Shown: piece by piece, positions 21,174 to 30,647 of the stretch
Position numbering within the stretch: the stretch's first letter is position 1
How the letters are laid out: each line of letters opens with the position of its first letter
From: Acidithiobacillus sp.
Lineage (GTDB): Bacteria; Pseudomonadota; Gammaproteobacteria; Acidithiobacillales; Acidithiobacillaceae
NCBI RefSeq assembly: GCF_023255755.1
Contig: NZ_JAGDVS010000005.1
Span: 6,660-44,481 of the forward strand
Direction: 5' to 3'
Length of the DNA: 37,822 nt
Program-made: the position numbers and the translations under genes
Notes under the pieces: generated by a model
What the model was told of the DNA's origin: nothing
Database searches by the model: none
The model's input: only the letters and a program-made list of their open reading frames with translations

Positions 21174-22599
21174 CGCTGCTGCGCAGGCCGGGCTCGAGGA
21201 TCTCGACGTAGGCGCCGTCGCGGATGCGACGTTGCCATTCGTCCATGCGCTCGTGGACGATACGGTTGTAGAGCTGCATGCGCGCTGCGGCCATAATCTG
21301 TTTCTCTTCAACCGGCTGCTGGCGCTGAGCCTGGGAGTGCAGAATGTAAATCGCATCCCCTTCGCGGATGGGACTACTCACCCCACCAGGTTGCAAAGTG
21401 ACCAGTGTGCGTTCCAGGCTGTCCGGCAATTGTCCGGGGGCGACCCAGCCCATTTCTCCACCGCCGGCAGCGGTGCTAGTGTCCTGGCTATAATTACGCG
21501 CCAACTCAGAGAAGCGGGTGCCGCTTTGCAGCGCTTGCTGGATATCCTGAGCGCGTGCCTCAGCCTCCTGCAACTGCAGACTGTTGCCGGCACGCAGGAC
21601 GATCATGGCCGTTTTGACCTCGGTGACCGTCGGCTGTTCATGTTTGACATCGAGCAATTTGAAAATATGAAACCCGGTGGGTCCAGGGATGACGGGGCTG
21701 ATTTCGCCCGCCTTCAATTGGAGGAGGGTTTGGGTCACTGAGGGTGGGAGTTCACCCGCCTTGACCCAACCGATGCGTCCGCCCTGCAAGGCATCGTGGC
21801 CGCTGCTGACCTGGGCGGCAAGGCGCGTAAAACTCTCACCGGCCACCACGCGATCACGCGCCTGCCCGGCTTCACGCCGGGCCGCGCTGACGGCGTCTGG
21901 TGTCGGGTTGTCAGGCAGCGGGATGAATATCTGCTGTAGGTCGAAACTCACGCCGCCCATTTCTTTGAGCTGTTGCGCGAAGGTTTTCACCTCGTCGGGG
22001 CCAATATGGACCCGGCTCTCCACTTCCTGCTGCATGAGGCGATCCACAAGAATGCGATCCTTGAGGTCGTTGGTAAATTGCTCCCATGACTGCCCTTGAT
22101 TGGTCAGCGCCTGGCGTAACTGGTCAGGGGTGAGGTGGTTGGCTTGAGCGAGGTTGCTGATGGCCTGGTCCAGCGTGCCTTTGTCAACCTTGATTCCGGC
22201 GCGGTGCGCGATTTGCAGCTCGATATCCTGCAGGATCATCTGCTGCAGCACCTGGCGGTGCAGGATGTCTTCGGGGGGCATGGCGTTGGGGTCTTGCGTC
22301 TGCAGACGGGCACGCACGGCGCTAACCCGTTGCTCGAGCTGCATGGAGGTGATGATATTGTCGTTCACCACAGCAATGACCTTGTCGAGATTCTGGGTGT
22401 TTTCGGGTAGCGGCGCCGCTATCGGTGCTTCGGCAGAGTTTTCCGAATAAGTGTGCGTTGTCGTAGCGGGTGCCATCACCGGTGCGGCCGGCAGCAGGGT
22501 GTCACGGTTGAGAAAGGGCGTACTCGCCCAGGCCAAAACCGGAGCTGTCCCCAGAACGATGCTCAGGGCGAATAAGATAGGACGGCATTTGGACGACAT
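21166..22599 (-). CDS. surA: Periplasmic chaperone/peptidyl-prolyl cis-trans isomerase SurA
   Basis: N-terminal 'LDKVIAVVNDNIITSMQLEQRV' plus two parvulin repeats ('GGRIGWVKAGELP', 'GGEMGWVAPGQLPDSLE'). Confidence 0.93.
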   Translation of the reverse strand: MSSKCRPILFALSIVLGTAPVLAWASTPFLNRDTLLPAAPVMAPATTTHTYSENSAEAPIAAPLPENTQNLDKVIAVVNDNIITSMQLEQRVSAVRARLQTQDPNAMPPEDILHRQVLQQMILQDIELQIAHRAGIKVDKGTLDQAISNLAQANHLTPDQLRQALTNQGQSWEQFTNDLKDRILVDRLMQQEVESRVHIGPDEVKTFAQQLKEMGGVSFDLQQIFIPLPDNPTPDAVSAARREAGQARDRVVAGESFTRLAAQVSSGHDALQGGRIGWVKAGELPPSVTQTLLQLKAGEISPVIPGPTGFHIFKLLDVKHEQPTVTEVKTAMIVLRAGNSLQLQEAEARAQDIQQALQSGTRFSELARNYSQDTSTAAGGGEMGWVAPGQLPDSLERTLVTLQPGGVSSPIREGDAIYILHSQAQRQQPVEEKQIMAAARMQLYNRIVHERMDEWQRRIRDGAYVEILEPGLRSSDA

Positions 22600-24794
22600 C
22601 AGAACTCCATGCTGGCGCCCGGCACATACTGGCTGAGCAAACCGTTTGAGGCATTGCCGAGGCTGGTCAGGCCACGCAATACGATCTCCAGATAAACAAC
22701 GTTATTGGACTGCCCGCCGAGAAGGATCTGATGATAAACCATCATACGGGTAGCCCAGCAGCCGCCATCATAGCCCATCCCTACGAGCTCCTCCAGCGGC
22801 TTGTGATCGGTGACATCATACTGATAGCTGCCGAGTACCTGCCAGCGCTTGTAGATCGGCCAGGCACCGGAAATGCCGGTTTGCCTCACGAAGCCACGGG
22901 TAAAACGATAGTCAAGGTTAATGACGCGCTGCGGACCGGGCAGCCACTGGGCGCGCAGGTTGAGCCGCTCCAGCTTGCGCTGCTGGGCATTGACCTGTGA
23001 ACTGGCGAGGAGGTTGATGTCCGGAAGGGGCGCGTATTGTCCCTCAAAAAAATAGTTGGACTGCTGGTTCTGAGGGACGATATCGCCGGCGAGGTTGATC
23101 TGGCGCTGGTTGAAGTAGCGGATCTGGCCGACAGCCGCCTGCCAGAGCTGGCGGCCACCGGGTGTGAGCCAGGTGCCACGCAGCCCTATTGCCACCTGAT
23201 TGGCAGCGTTGATGCGATCGTTGCCGGTATAGAGGCTGTTATCCTCAAAAATCATCGGGAAGTTCTGATAGGGCTGACTGGCATCGAAGATGGGGATGCT
23301 GCTTTGGGCCTGCAGGGGAATATACGTGTATTTGAACAAGGGTTGCAGCAGGGCCGTGCTGCCGTCGCTGCCGTAACGGACGAAATTGAGGCCGCCTTTG
23401 AGGCTGAGCGCCGGTAAGGTGCGATTGACGGCGCGCGCGTAGGGGGCATTACGCTGAATCTGATAGTGACTATAGTAGAGCCGGGCCTGCGGTTCCAAGA
23501 AGCCCCAGCCGTGGCTGAAGCGCCAGCCAATGGTGGGGGTGAGGTCGAGGCGCTGACCGACGGGTCCTGCAGAAGCGGAGAAGTAGTTAAAGCTGCTGTG
23601 CCAGTCGAAATAGCCGGTGCGTCCCACCCGCCAGTAGCCATCGGCAAACAGATACGGGAGCTGGGAGTAGGGCGCTGCGCCGCCAGGCGCGAGTTCCTGG
23701 TAGCCCTGCAGGGTGGCGCCCGCGCTAATATGCGTGTTGTTGTAGTAGAGTCCTCCGGAAGAGGCGATGTAGGGTGTGTTGCCAATGCCGCCCACGAAAC
23801 TGCTGCCGAAACCGGCTGTGCCGCCAAAATCCGAAAGGAAGTTTTTGTAGCTGACCTGATTGTAATCGACGTTGAAGTTGAATCCGTCGCCCAGATTCTG
23901 GTTATGCTGCCAGGAAATGGCCCAGATATTTTTGTGGGTCAATTGATCAGAGGGGAGCAGGTCCAGATAGAGTTTGCCGCTATAATTGGGCTCCAGATAG
24001 CGGAACTCGTTCTGCAACATCACCCCGCGTCTGGCGAAATAGTTGACGGTGAGGGTGTCGTCCATATTACGGGCGATATCGAAATAGTAGGGGATGCCGA
24101 GGTAAAAGCCGTTGATGGTAGAGCTGCCCACACTAGGGGCAAGAAACCCGGAGTGTCGCTTCAGCGGAAAACTGAGGTAGGGCGTCCAGAATACGGGCAG
24201 CCCAAGGACGTCGATTGTAGTGTTGGTGGTAGAGACGTAGTTGTCATTCTGGTTGAGGTCGATGCGGCTGCTCCAGAGTTGCCAGGCCGGTTTTTCGCCA
24301 TCACAGGTGGTATAGCACGCTTCGTTGAGCTGGTAATGCCCCTTGCTCAGTTCCCTGCCGCTTTCGGCGTGGCCATGACCTTGCTGTGCTTCGAGCAGAT
24401 AGCGGGGATGGACTATGACCCCCTCGTTGGCATGTAAATGGATGGTGGCCTTGGGGGCGGCGGTCACGATGCCGGGACTGACCATGCGCACATGGCCGTC
24501 GGCGATGATCTCGTCACGGGCCTGGTCGTAGTGCACGGTATCAGCATAGACCCGACGATCACCATAGAGTACTTCGACATTGCCGGTGGCCGTCCAGTGG
24601 CCGCTGCCAAGGCCGTGAACTTGATCCGCATAGAGCGTGACCGGGCTCTCTGCGGCCGCGGCGATGGCCATCCCGGGTGCAAGCAGTGCGCTCAGCAGAG
24701 CCAGGCGAAGGCTGGAACGCGAGGCACGGCGACTTCTTTCCGGGCGGATTGGCCGGGGTCGGGATTTTCCGATGCTGTGCAGAGGACTTTTCAT
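22599..24794 (-). CDS. lptD: LPS-assembly outer membrane protein LptD
   Basis: N-terminal OstA-like domain ('VTLYADQVHGLGSGHWTATGNVEVLYGDRRVYADTVHYD') and long beta-barrel with 'WTPYLSFPLKRHSGFLAPSVGSSTINGFYLGIPYYFDIARNMD'. Confidence 0.93.
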   Translation of the reverse strand: MKSPLHSIGKSRPRPIRPERSRRASRSSLRLALLSALLAPGMAIAAAAESPVTLYADQVHGLGSGHWTATGNVEVLYGDRRVYADTVHYDQARDEIIADGHVRMVSPGIVTAAPKATIHLHANEGVIVHPRYLLEAQQGHGHAESGRELSKGHYQLNEACYTTCDGEKPAWQLWSSRIDLNQNDNYVSTTNTTIDVLGLPVFWTPYLSFPLKRHSGFLAPSVGSSTINGFYLGIPYYFDIARNMDDTLTVNYFARRGVMLQNEFRYLEPNYSGKLYLDLLPSDQLTHKNIWAISWQHNQNLGDGFNFNVDYNQVSYKNFLSDFGGTAGFGSSFVGGIGNTPYIASSGGLYYNNTHISAGATLQGYQELAPGGAAPYSQLPYLFADGYWRVGRTGYFDWHSSFNYFSASAGPVGQRLDLTPTIGWRFSHGWGFLEPQARLYYSHYQIQRNAPYARAVNRTLPALSLKGGLNFVRYGSDGSTALLQPLFKYTYIPLQAQSSIPIFDASQPYQNFPMIFEDNSLYTGNDRINAANQVAIGLRGTWLTPGGRQLWQAAVGQIRYFNQRQINLAGDIVPQNQQSNYFFEGQYAPLPDINLLASSQVNAQQRKLERLNLRAQWLPGPQRVINLDYRFTRGFVRQTGISGAWPIYKRWQVLGSYQYDVTDHKPLEELVGMGYDGGCWATRMMVYHQILLGGQSNNVVYLEIVLRGLTSLGNASNGLLSQYVPGASMEF

Positions 24795-24823
24795 GGAGGC
24801 CTAAAATCGCACAGAATGCTTTC

Positions 24824-25855
24824 ATGTCGCAATCTTTCCTTGCATCGAATTTTTCCACTGTGGCGGCGAGGGATTCTCTGTCACCCGCCGCCGCAGACTG
24901 GCTCGCGCAGCAGGGCGTGGCGGTGGCGCGGGCGTGCCCCATTCCCGGAGATGCCAGCGGGCGGCGCTATTGGCGTTTGCCGCAGGGCCTGATCTTCATG
25001 GATGCCCCGCACCCCGAAGATATCCTGCCCTTTTTGCGGATACAGCACCGTTTTGCCCGCGCCGCCTTGCCGGTACCCAAGGTACTGGCCGCGCAAATGG
25101 ATCCCGGCTTTGTGTTGCTGGAGGACTTAGGGGAAACGGATCTCAAGGGCGTACTGGATGCCGGTGCGGATATTAATCTGTGGATGCAGCGGGCGATGAC
25201 CTTGATCCTCAATCTGCAGCAGACCGGGCAGAGACAGACGGCATTGCCTCCCCTGCCATTTTTCTCCCCGACTCGCCTGGGGGACGAGTTGGCCCTGTTT
25301 ACGGACTGGTACCTGAGCAGGCATCTTGATTTAATCCTGAGTCCTCCGCAGAGGAATTCCCTGCAAACACTTTTTGCCGTGTTACTGGACAATGCCGCAG
25401 CGCAGCCGCAGGTCTGGGTCCACCGGGATTTTCACGCACGCAATCTTATTATTCAGCGGGACACCGGGCTATTGGCCATGATTGACTTTCAGGATGCGGT
25501 GCGCGGGCCTTGGACCTATGACCTGGCTTCTCTGCTCTGGGATCGTTATTGGGATTGGGGACGGATGCAAAGGGACGCGTGGGCTTTGAATTTTTTGACG
25601 GCGGCGCATCAGCATGGTGCCGCCTTGCCGTCGTCCGCGGGCTTTCTGCTGAATGTCGGGCGTATGGCTCTCCAGCGTAACCTGAAGATTCTCGGCATTT
25701 TCTGCCGTCTGGCTTACCGGGACGGAAAATCGAGTTATCTCGATTTCCTGCCGCAATTCTGGGCCTATGTCGTGGATGCCCTGGACGCTGATCCGCAGTT
25801 GCAGTCTTATCTGGAGCTTTTTGCCCCATGGCAACCCCCGTTACCCGTGCGATGA
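24824..25855 (+). CDS. amgK: Aminoglycoside phosphotransferase-fold sugar kinase, AmgK-like (anomeric MurNAc/GlcNAc kinase)
   Basis: 'IPGDASGRRYWRLP', 'FVLLEDLGETDL', 'VWVHRDFHARNLIIQ', 'MIDFQDAVRGPWTYDLASLLWD'; followed directly by murU. Confidence 0.85.
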   Translation: MSQSFLASNFSTVAARDSLSPAAADWLAQQGVAVARACPIPGDASGRRYWRLPQGLIFMDAPHPEDILPFLRIQHRFARAALPVPKVLAAQMDPGFVLLEDLGETDLKGVLDAGADINLWMQRAMTLILNLQQTGQRQTALPPLPFFSPTRLGDELALFTDWYLSRHLDLILSPPQRNSLQTLFAVLLDNAAAQPQVWVHRDFHARNLIIQRDTGLLAMIDFQDAVRGPWTYDLASLLWDRYWDWGRMQRDAWALNFLTAAHQHGAALPSSAGFLLNVGRMALQRNLKILGIFCRLAYRDGKSSYLDFLPQFWAYVVDALDADPQLQSYLELFAPWQPPLPVR

Positions 25856-26517
25856 TCCTGGCTGCGGGTCGGGGCGAGCGGCTCAGGCCGCTTACCGATC
25901 ATGTCCCGAAGCCCTTGCTGGAGGTTGCCGGCAAACCTCTTATCGTGCGCCACCTGGAGTCGCTGGCTGCGGCGGGCATTCGCGATGTGGTCATCAATGT
26001 CGGGCACCTGGGTGATGCGATCATGCAGTCTTTGGGTCAAAATTGGCGGGGATTGAGGATCACTTACAGCGATGAGCGCGAGGGCCGCCTGGAGACCGGC
26101 GGCGCTCTTGTTCGCGCCCTGCCCTTATTGGGGAACAGCCCTTTTTTGCTGGTGAATGGCGATATTTGCACGGACTTTCCCTGGGCGCAGCTTTGCCAGC
26201 CTTCCCTTGCGCGCGTGCATCTGGTGCTGGTGCCTAACCCGATGCAGCACCCGCAGGGAGATTTCGCATTGTCTGCCGGCATGGTGGCTTTGGCGGGCGA
26301 AGAACGTCATACTTATGCAGGCATCGCGCGTCTTGACCCGGAGTTGTTGCGGGGCTTTCCCGAGCAGTCGGCTCCTCTGGCCCCTTGGCTGCGGCAATGG
26401 ATTGCAGCAGGTGTGGTGGAGGGGACCTTGTATCAAGGAAAATGGACGGATGTAGGCACACCAGAGCGGCTGCGGGCGGCTCAACGTGATTGTGCGGAGG
26501 CCGCGCATGGACTTTGA
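25828..26517 (+). CDS. murU: Nucleotidyltransferase, MurU-like (MurNAc-1-P uridylyltransferase)
   Basis: 'AMILAAGRGERLRPLTDHVPKPLLEVAGKPLIVRHLESL', 'VNGDICTDFPW', 'GKWTDVGTPERL'. Confidence 0.87.
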   Translation: MATPVTRAMILAAGRGERLRPLTDHVPKPLLEVAGKPLIVRHLESLAAAGIRDVVINVGHLGDAIMQSLGQNWRGLRITYSDEREGRLETGGALVRALPLLGNSPFLLVNGDICTDFPWAQLCQPSLARVHLVLVPNPMQHPQGDFALSAGMVALAGEERHTYAGIARLDPELLRGFPEQSAPLAPWLRQWIAAGVVEGTLYQGKWTDVGTPERLRAAQRDCAEAAHGL

Positions 26518-26941
26518 TCCGGCTGCGATGACGGCGGCGGTTAGTGTGGATGCCCACTTGCGCGACCGCTGGCGCCGGGAGTGGGGCTTGCTCATGGACC
26601 TGGCGGTCTGGGGAGATCTGCGCAGCAGCCAGATCGGCTTATCGGGCAAGCTGCACAAACGAGTGCTGGAATTCGGGGAACGCCTGCGCTCCTATGGAAG
26701 TGACCGGAGTTGGATTCCGCACCCCCGGGAACAAATCAAGAATGCCCTGAGCACCAGTCTGCAGACCCGTGAATCGCTGGAAAAGGTCAGCGAAATTATA
26801 GACCAGTTTAGCGACGGGGCAGACCTTGCCGCCTTACGGGCGGTGTGGGAGGCGGTAAGTGCTGCGTTGATGGCGGACATCGTCATGCGTGAAGAGCGAT
26901 TGGTGCAGTTGTTGAACCAGCAGTATCAGGAAGAAGTGTGA
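26507..26941 (+). CDS. Uncharacterised, predicted mostly helical protein
   Basis: Start ATG 26507 overlapping murU; open frame continuous with the operon; no motif recognised. Confidence 0.7.
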   Translation: MDFDPAAMTAAVSVDAHLRDRWRREWGLLMDLAVWGDLRSSQIGLSGKLHKRVLEFGERLRSYGSDRSWIPHPREQIKNALSTSLQTRESLEKVSEIIDQFSDGADLAALRAVWEAVSAALMADIVMREERLVQLLNQQYQEEV

Positions 26942-26972
26942 TCCAACCCTATTCAGGTTAACCGGCATATTT

Positions 26973-27251
26973 ATGAAGATTGTGTACGCCTTGGTTGTTA
27001 TCGGTGCTCTTGCGCTCTTTGCCTTGCTCTTATGGTGGGCACGCGGGCAGGTAGGCGATGCTGCAGCCCCCCTTGACAGTACGGGTTGGTACGCCCGGCA
27101 TCCTGACGCGCTGGCTGCCGAAAATCTGAAATGCTGGAAATTACTGCAGAACGCTTCATTTGCGGATGTGGACAAGATCATGACCGCGTACCCCCACTGT
27201 CGTGCGGTCTATGAAGCCATCCAGAGGCAGACTCCCGCCCATGCGAATTGA
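26973..27251 (+). CDS. Small single-TM/secreted hypothetical protein
   Basis: N-terminal hydrophobic segment 'IVYALVVIGALALFALLLWWA' then soluble tail with two Cys ('LKCWKLL...YPHCRAVYEAI'). Confidence 0.65.
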   Translation: MKIVYALVVIGALALFALLLWWARGQVGDAAAPLDSTGWYARHPDALAAENLKCWKLLQNASFADVDKIMTAYPHCRAVYEAIQRQTPAHAN

Positions 27252-27260
27252 CGGCTGCCG

Positions 27261-28247
27261 GTGACTGCATTGACCGTAACGCCAGAAAGTCTGCTGGCCA
27301 CCGGCCGGGATGTGTTGCGCCTGGAGGCGGCGGCGGTGGCGGCACTGGAAGCACGTCTTGACGCGGATTTTGTGGGAGCTTGCCAGCTCCTGCTGAACTG
27401 CCCCGGGCGTATCGTCGTCAGTGGCATGGGTAAGTCCGGGATTATCGCCAAAAAAATCGCAGCGACTTTGGCCAGTACTGGCAGCCCCGCCCTTTTTCTG
27501 CATCCCGCCGAAGGCAGCCACGGCGATCTGGGTATGCTCACCCGTCAGGATTGCCTGCTCGCGCTCTCCAACTCCGGGGAAACCGCCGAACTTCTGGCTA
27601 TTTTGCCGGTGGTCAAGCGCCTCGCGGTGCCCTTGATCGCCATGACCGGTAACCCGCAGTCCACCCTGGCGCGCAGTGCCGCCGTACATCTCAATTGCAG
27701 TGTGGCGCGAGAGGCCTGCCCTCTCAACCTTGCGCCTACGGCGTCGACGACAGCAACCTTGGCCATGGGTGATGCCCTGGCCATGGCGCTTTTACAGGCG
27801 CGCGGTTTTTCGGCAAATGATTTCGCCCTGTCTCATCCCGGTGGCAGCCTCGGCAAACGCCTGCTGCTGCGGGTGCAGGATGTGATGCACCGAGGCGCCA
27901 GTCTGCCCAAGGTACAGGAGGATACGCCGTTATGCGAAGCAGTCTTGGAAATGAGCAGCAAGGGGCTGGGAATGACGGCAGTGGTGGATGCAGAGGACCG
28001 GGTGCTGGGGATTTTTACCGACGGTGATTTACGCCGTGCCTTCGCGCGGCGCCAGGATATCTGGGAACAGCCCATGGCTGAACTGGCTCATGCCAAACCG
28101 GCCACTATTACTGCCGAAGCCCTTGCTGCTGAAGCTCTTGCCCTGATGGAAAATAATCGCATCGGCGCGCTTCTGGTCACCGATGGCGAGGCGCGGCTGA
28201 TTGGCGCGTTGAATATGCACGATTTGCTGCGCGCAGGCATCGTATGA
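27261..28247 (+). CDS. kdsD: Arabinose-5-phosphate isomerase (SIS + CBS domains)
   Basis: GTG start; 'IVVSGMGKSGIIAKKIAATLASTGSPALFLHPAEGSHGDLGM', 'SLGKRLLLRVQDVMH', CBS repeats 'GIFTDGDLRRAF'. Confidence 0.94.
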   Translation: MTALTVTPESLLATGRDVLRLEAAAVAALEARLDADFVGACQLLLNCPGRIVVSGMGKSGIIAKKIAATLASTGSPALFLHPAEGSHGDLGMLTRQDCLLALSNSGETAELLAILPVVKRLAVPLIAMTGNPQSTLARSAAVHLNCSVAREACPLNLAPTASTTATLAMGDALAMALLQARGFSANDFALSHPGGSLGKRLLLRVQDVMHRGASLPKVQEDTPLCEAVLEMSSKGLGMTAVVDAEDRVLGIFTDGDLRRAFARRQDIWEQPMAELAHAKPATITAEALAAEALALMENNRIGALLVTDGEARLIGALNMHDLLRAGIV

Positions 28248-28798
28248 ATGAATTGATGTCACCTGACACAGATTTGTTGACGCGCGCTGCCGGGGTCCGC
28301 CTGCTGATTCTGGACGTGGACGGCGTGTTGACCGATGGCCGCTTGTTTTTTGACGATGATGGCAAGGAGAGTAAAGCCTTTCATGTGCGGGACGGTTACG
28401 GCATCAAGCTTGTGCAGGAACGGGCTATAGAGGTTGCCATCATTACCGCGCGCTATTCCCCGGCAGTCGCCCATCGCGCCCACGATCTGGGCGTCAAGCG
28501 GATTCATCAGGGCTGTTTGGACAAGAATCTGGCCTACACGGAGCTCAAAATCGCCCTCGGCCTGGATGACGCCGAGGTGGCTTATATGGGAGATGATCTT
28601 ATCGATCTGCCCATTCTTACCCGCGTTGGTCTGGCGACTGCTCCGGCTGATGCGCACCCGGAGGTCGGTTGTCGAGTACACTGGCAGAGCGTGCAACGGG
28701 GCGGTCGTGGTGCGGTGCGGGAGCTCTGCGAGCTGATTCTGCAGGCACAGGGGTACTGGCCAGCAGTCATCGCCAAGGCTGTTGGAGCGCTGTCTTGA
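28244..28798 (+). CDS. kdsC: 3-deoxy-D-manno-octulosonate 8-phosphate phosphatase
   Basis: HAD motif 'LLILDVDGVLTDGRLFFDDDGKESKAFHVRDGYGIKL', 'VAYMGDDLIDLPIL'. Confidence 0.94.
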   Translation: MNELMSPDTDLLTRAAGVRLLILDVDGVLTDGRLFFDDDGKESKAFHVRDGYGIKLVQERAIEVAIITARYSPAVAHRAHDLGVKRIHQGCLDKNLAYTELKIALGLDDAEVAYMGDDLIDLPILTRVGLATAPADAHPEVGCRVHWQSVQRGGRGAVRELCELILQAQGYWPAVIAKAVGALS

Positions 28799-28823
28799 TC
28801 ACCAATCAATCCGAGAGCGGGCC

Positions 28824-29393
28824 ATGTCGCGTAAGCTGATACCGGGTTTCCGCGCCCCTGGCTTGGGTCTGTCTCTGCTGCTGCTGGTCCTCGCGGCGCT
28901 GGTGTGGTGGTCCTGGCCGCAGCATCCCCTGCCCCTGCCGCCCATTGACTGGCATGGTCAAATCCATAAGGGGGATCAGGCGGCCGAAGATGTGGTCATG
29001 CGCCAGTACACGGCAACCGGGAAACTGGATTTGCTCGCCACCGCCCAGACAGCCTATCACGAGCCGGGCGTCGATCAGACCATACTTAGGCAGGTTACCG
29101 TTGAGCGGTTCAAGCCGGGACAGCAGACGCATCTGCGTGCCAATCAGGGCATAGAAGATGGCCACAGCCACATGATTACCTTATGGGGGAACGTTATTGG
29201 CACCTTGCAACCGGACACCCGCCTGCTCACCGAAAAGGTGCACTATGATGCGCAAACGGGCATTATTACGTCCAGAGAGCCGGTACGGCTGGAACGGGGC
29301 CAAGACTGGATGACCGGGGTAGGTCTTTGGGCTTCGGTAAAAACCCAAGAGGTGAATATTTTGCATGATGTGCGTGGCATGTATGTCCCATAA
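28824..29393 (+). CDS. lptC: LPS export protein LptC
   Basis: Single N-terminal TM followed by OstA-like jellyroll ('HLRANQGIEDGHSHMITLWGNVIG', 'LTEKVHYDAQTGIITSREPVRLE'), located between kdsC and lptA. Confidence 0.88.
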   Translation: MSRKLIPGFRAPGLGLSLLLLVLAALVWWSWPQHPLPLPPIDWHGQIHKGDQAAEDVVMRQYTATGKLDLLATAQTAYHEPGVDQTILRQVTVERFKPGQQTHLRANQGIEDGHSHMITLWGNVIGTLQPDTRLLTEKVHYDAQTGIITSREPVRLERGQDWMTGVGLWASVKTQEVNILHDVRGMYVP

Positions 29394-29913
29394 GCGATTT
29401 TCTTTCCGGCGATTCTGGCCCTCCTTGCTTATGGTTGTTTCTGCCACCGCCTCGGCCGCACCGGTTGCGGAGCAGGGGCTGGGCAAAGGCCCTATTCAGA
29501 TTAGTGCCGACGCGCTGCATGGTGAGAACAAACCGCAGCAGCAGGCCGTCTATACCGGGAACGTGGTTATGACCCAAGGCGACGTGGTTGTACATGCCGA
29601 TAAACTCACTGTCGTAGCGGTCGGTGGCAAGGTGCAGCAGGCCACGGCGGTGGGAAACCCGGTTACCTTCACCATGCCCAGTGCCCAGCGCCACGGCTAT
29701 GGTAACACCCTGGTCTATAAACCGGGCAGCGGCGAAATAGTGCTCATCGGCAATGCCCATCTCTGGCAGAAAAAAAACGAGATCAATGGTCAGCAGGTCA
29801 CTTATTTCCTGCAGACTCAGAAAACCTCCGTCACTGCGGCCCCCGGTCAGCGGGTACAGTCGATCTTCTATCCCGCAGCGGCGGATCACGCCACCAGCGG
29901 TGGGAGGCCATGA
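29383..29913 (+). CDS. lptA: LPS transport periplasmic protein LptA
   Basis: Signal peptide '[25 protein letters not shown]' then '[39 protein letters not shown]'. An alternative start is at 29365. Confidence 0.9.
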   Translation: MSHKRFSFRRFWPSLLMVVSATASAAPVAEQGLGKGPIQISADALHGENKPQQQAVYTGNVVMTQGDVVVHADKLTVVAVGGKVQQATAVGNPVTFTMPSAQRHGYGNTLVYKPGSGEIVLIGNAHLWQKKNEINGQQVTYFLQTQKTSVTAAPGQRVQSIFYPAAADHATSGGRP

Positions 29914-30635
29914 GCGGCCTGTTGCAGGCGCAATCCCTGTTCAAGTCGTACCGGCGGCGGGCTGTGGTGCGCGACGTTTCGGTGCAGGTGGCCGCAGGCG
30001 AGGTGGTGGGACTGCTCGGTCCTAATGGAGCGGGGAAAACCACAACCTTTTACATGATGGTCGGATTGGTGCGTCCCGATCGCGGTCATATTTTTCTGCA
30101 ACAGCGCGATATCACCGCGCTGCCTATGCACGAACGTGCCCGCATGGGGCTGGGGTATCTCCCCCAGGAGCCCTCCGTTTTTCGCCAGATGAGTGCTGCT
30201 GACAATGTCCTCGCCGTGTTGGAAACTTTGCCGTTGAGCAAGGTCGAGCGGCAAGAACGCCTGGAACAATTGCTCAGTGATCTCCATCTCCACCCGTTGC
30301 GTGACACCAAAGGGCATAGTCTTTCCGGTGGTGAGCGGCGGCGGGTGGAAATTGCGCGGGCGCTGGCCATGGGCCCGCGTTTTATTTTGCTGGATGAACC
30401 CTTCGCTGGTATCGATCCCATTTCTGTGCTGGAAATTCAACGGCTCATCCAGGATTTGCGTGGGCGTGGCATCGGTATTCTGATTACCGACCATAATGTG
30501 CGCGAGACATTAGGCATTTGCGAACGCGCCTATATACTGCATGATGGCAAGGTCTTGACGGCAGGTAGTCCACAGGAAATTGTTGATGATCCCATGGTGC
30601 GGCAGGTTTACCTGGGAGACCAGTTTCAAATCTGA
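29910..30635 (+). CDS. lptB: LPS export ABC transporter ATP-binding protein LptB
   Basis: Walker A '[21 protein letters not shown]', '[20 protein letters not shown]', signature '[15 protein letters not shown]', '[15 protein letters not shown]'. Confidence 0.96.
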   Translation: MSGLLQAQSLFKSYRRRAVVRDVSVQVAAGEVVGLLGPNGAGKTTTFYMMVGLVRPDRGHIFLQQRDITALPMHERARMGLGYLPQEPSVFRQMSAADNVLAVLETLPLSKVERQERLEQLLSDLHLHPLRDTKGHSLSGGERRRVEIARALAMGPRFILLDEPFAGIDPISVLEIQRLIQDLRGRGIGILITDHNVRETLGICERAYILHDGKVLTAGSPQEIVDDPMVRQVYLGDQFQI

Positions 30636-30647
30636 TTTTTGGAAATT

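Noticed and set aside
23466-24437. 323-aa plus-strand ORF
   Set aside because: Antisense to the lptD coding sequence; shadow ORF.
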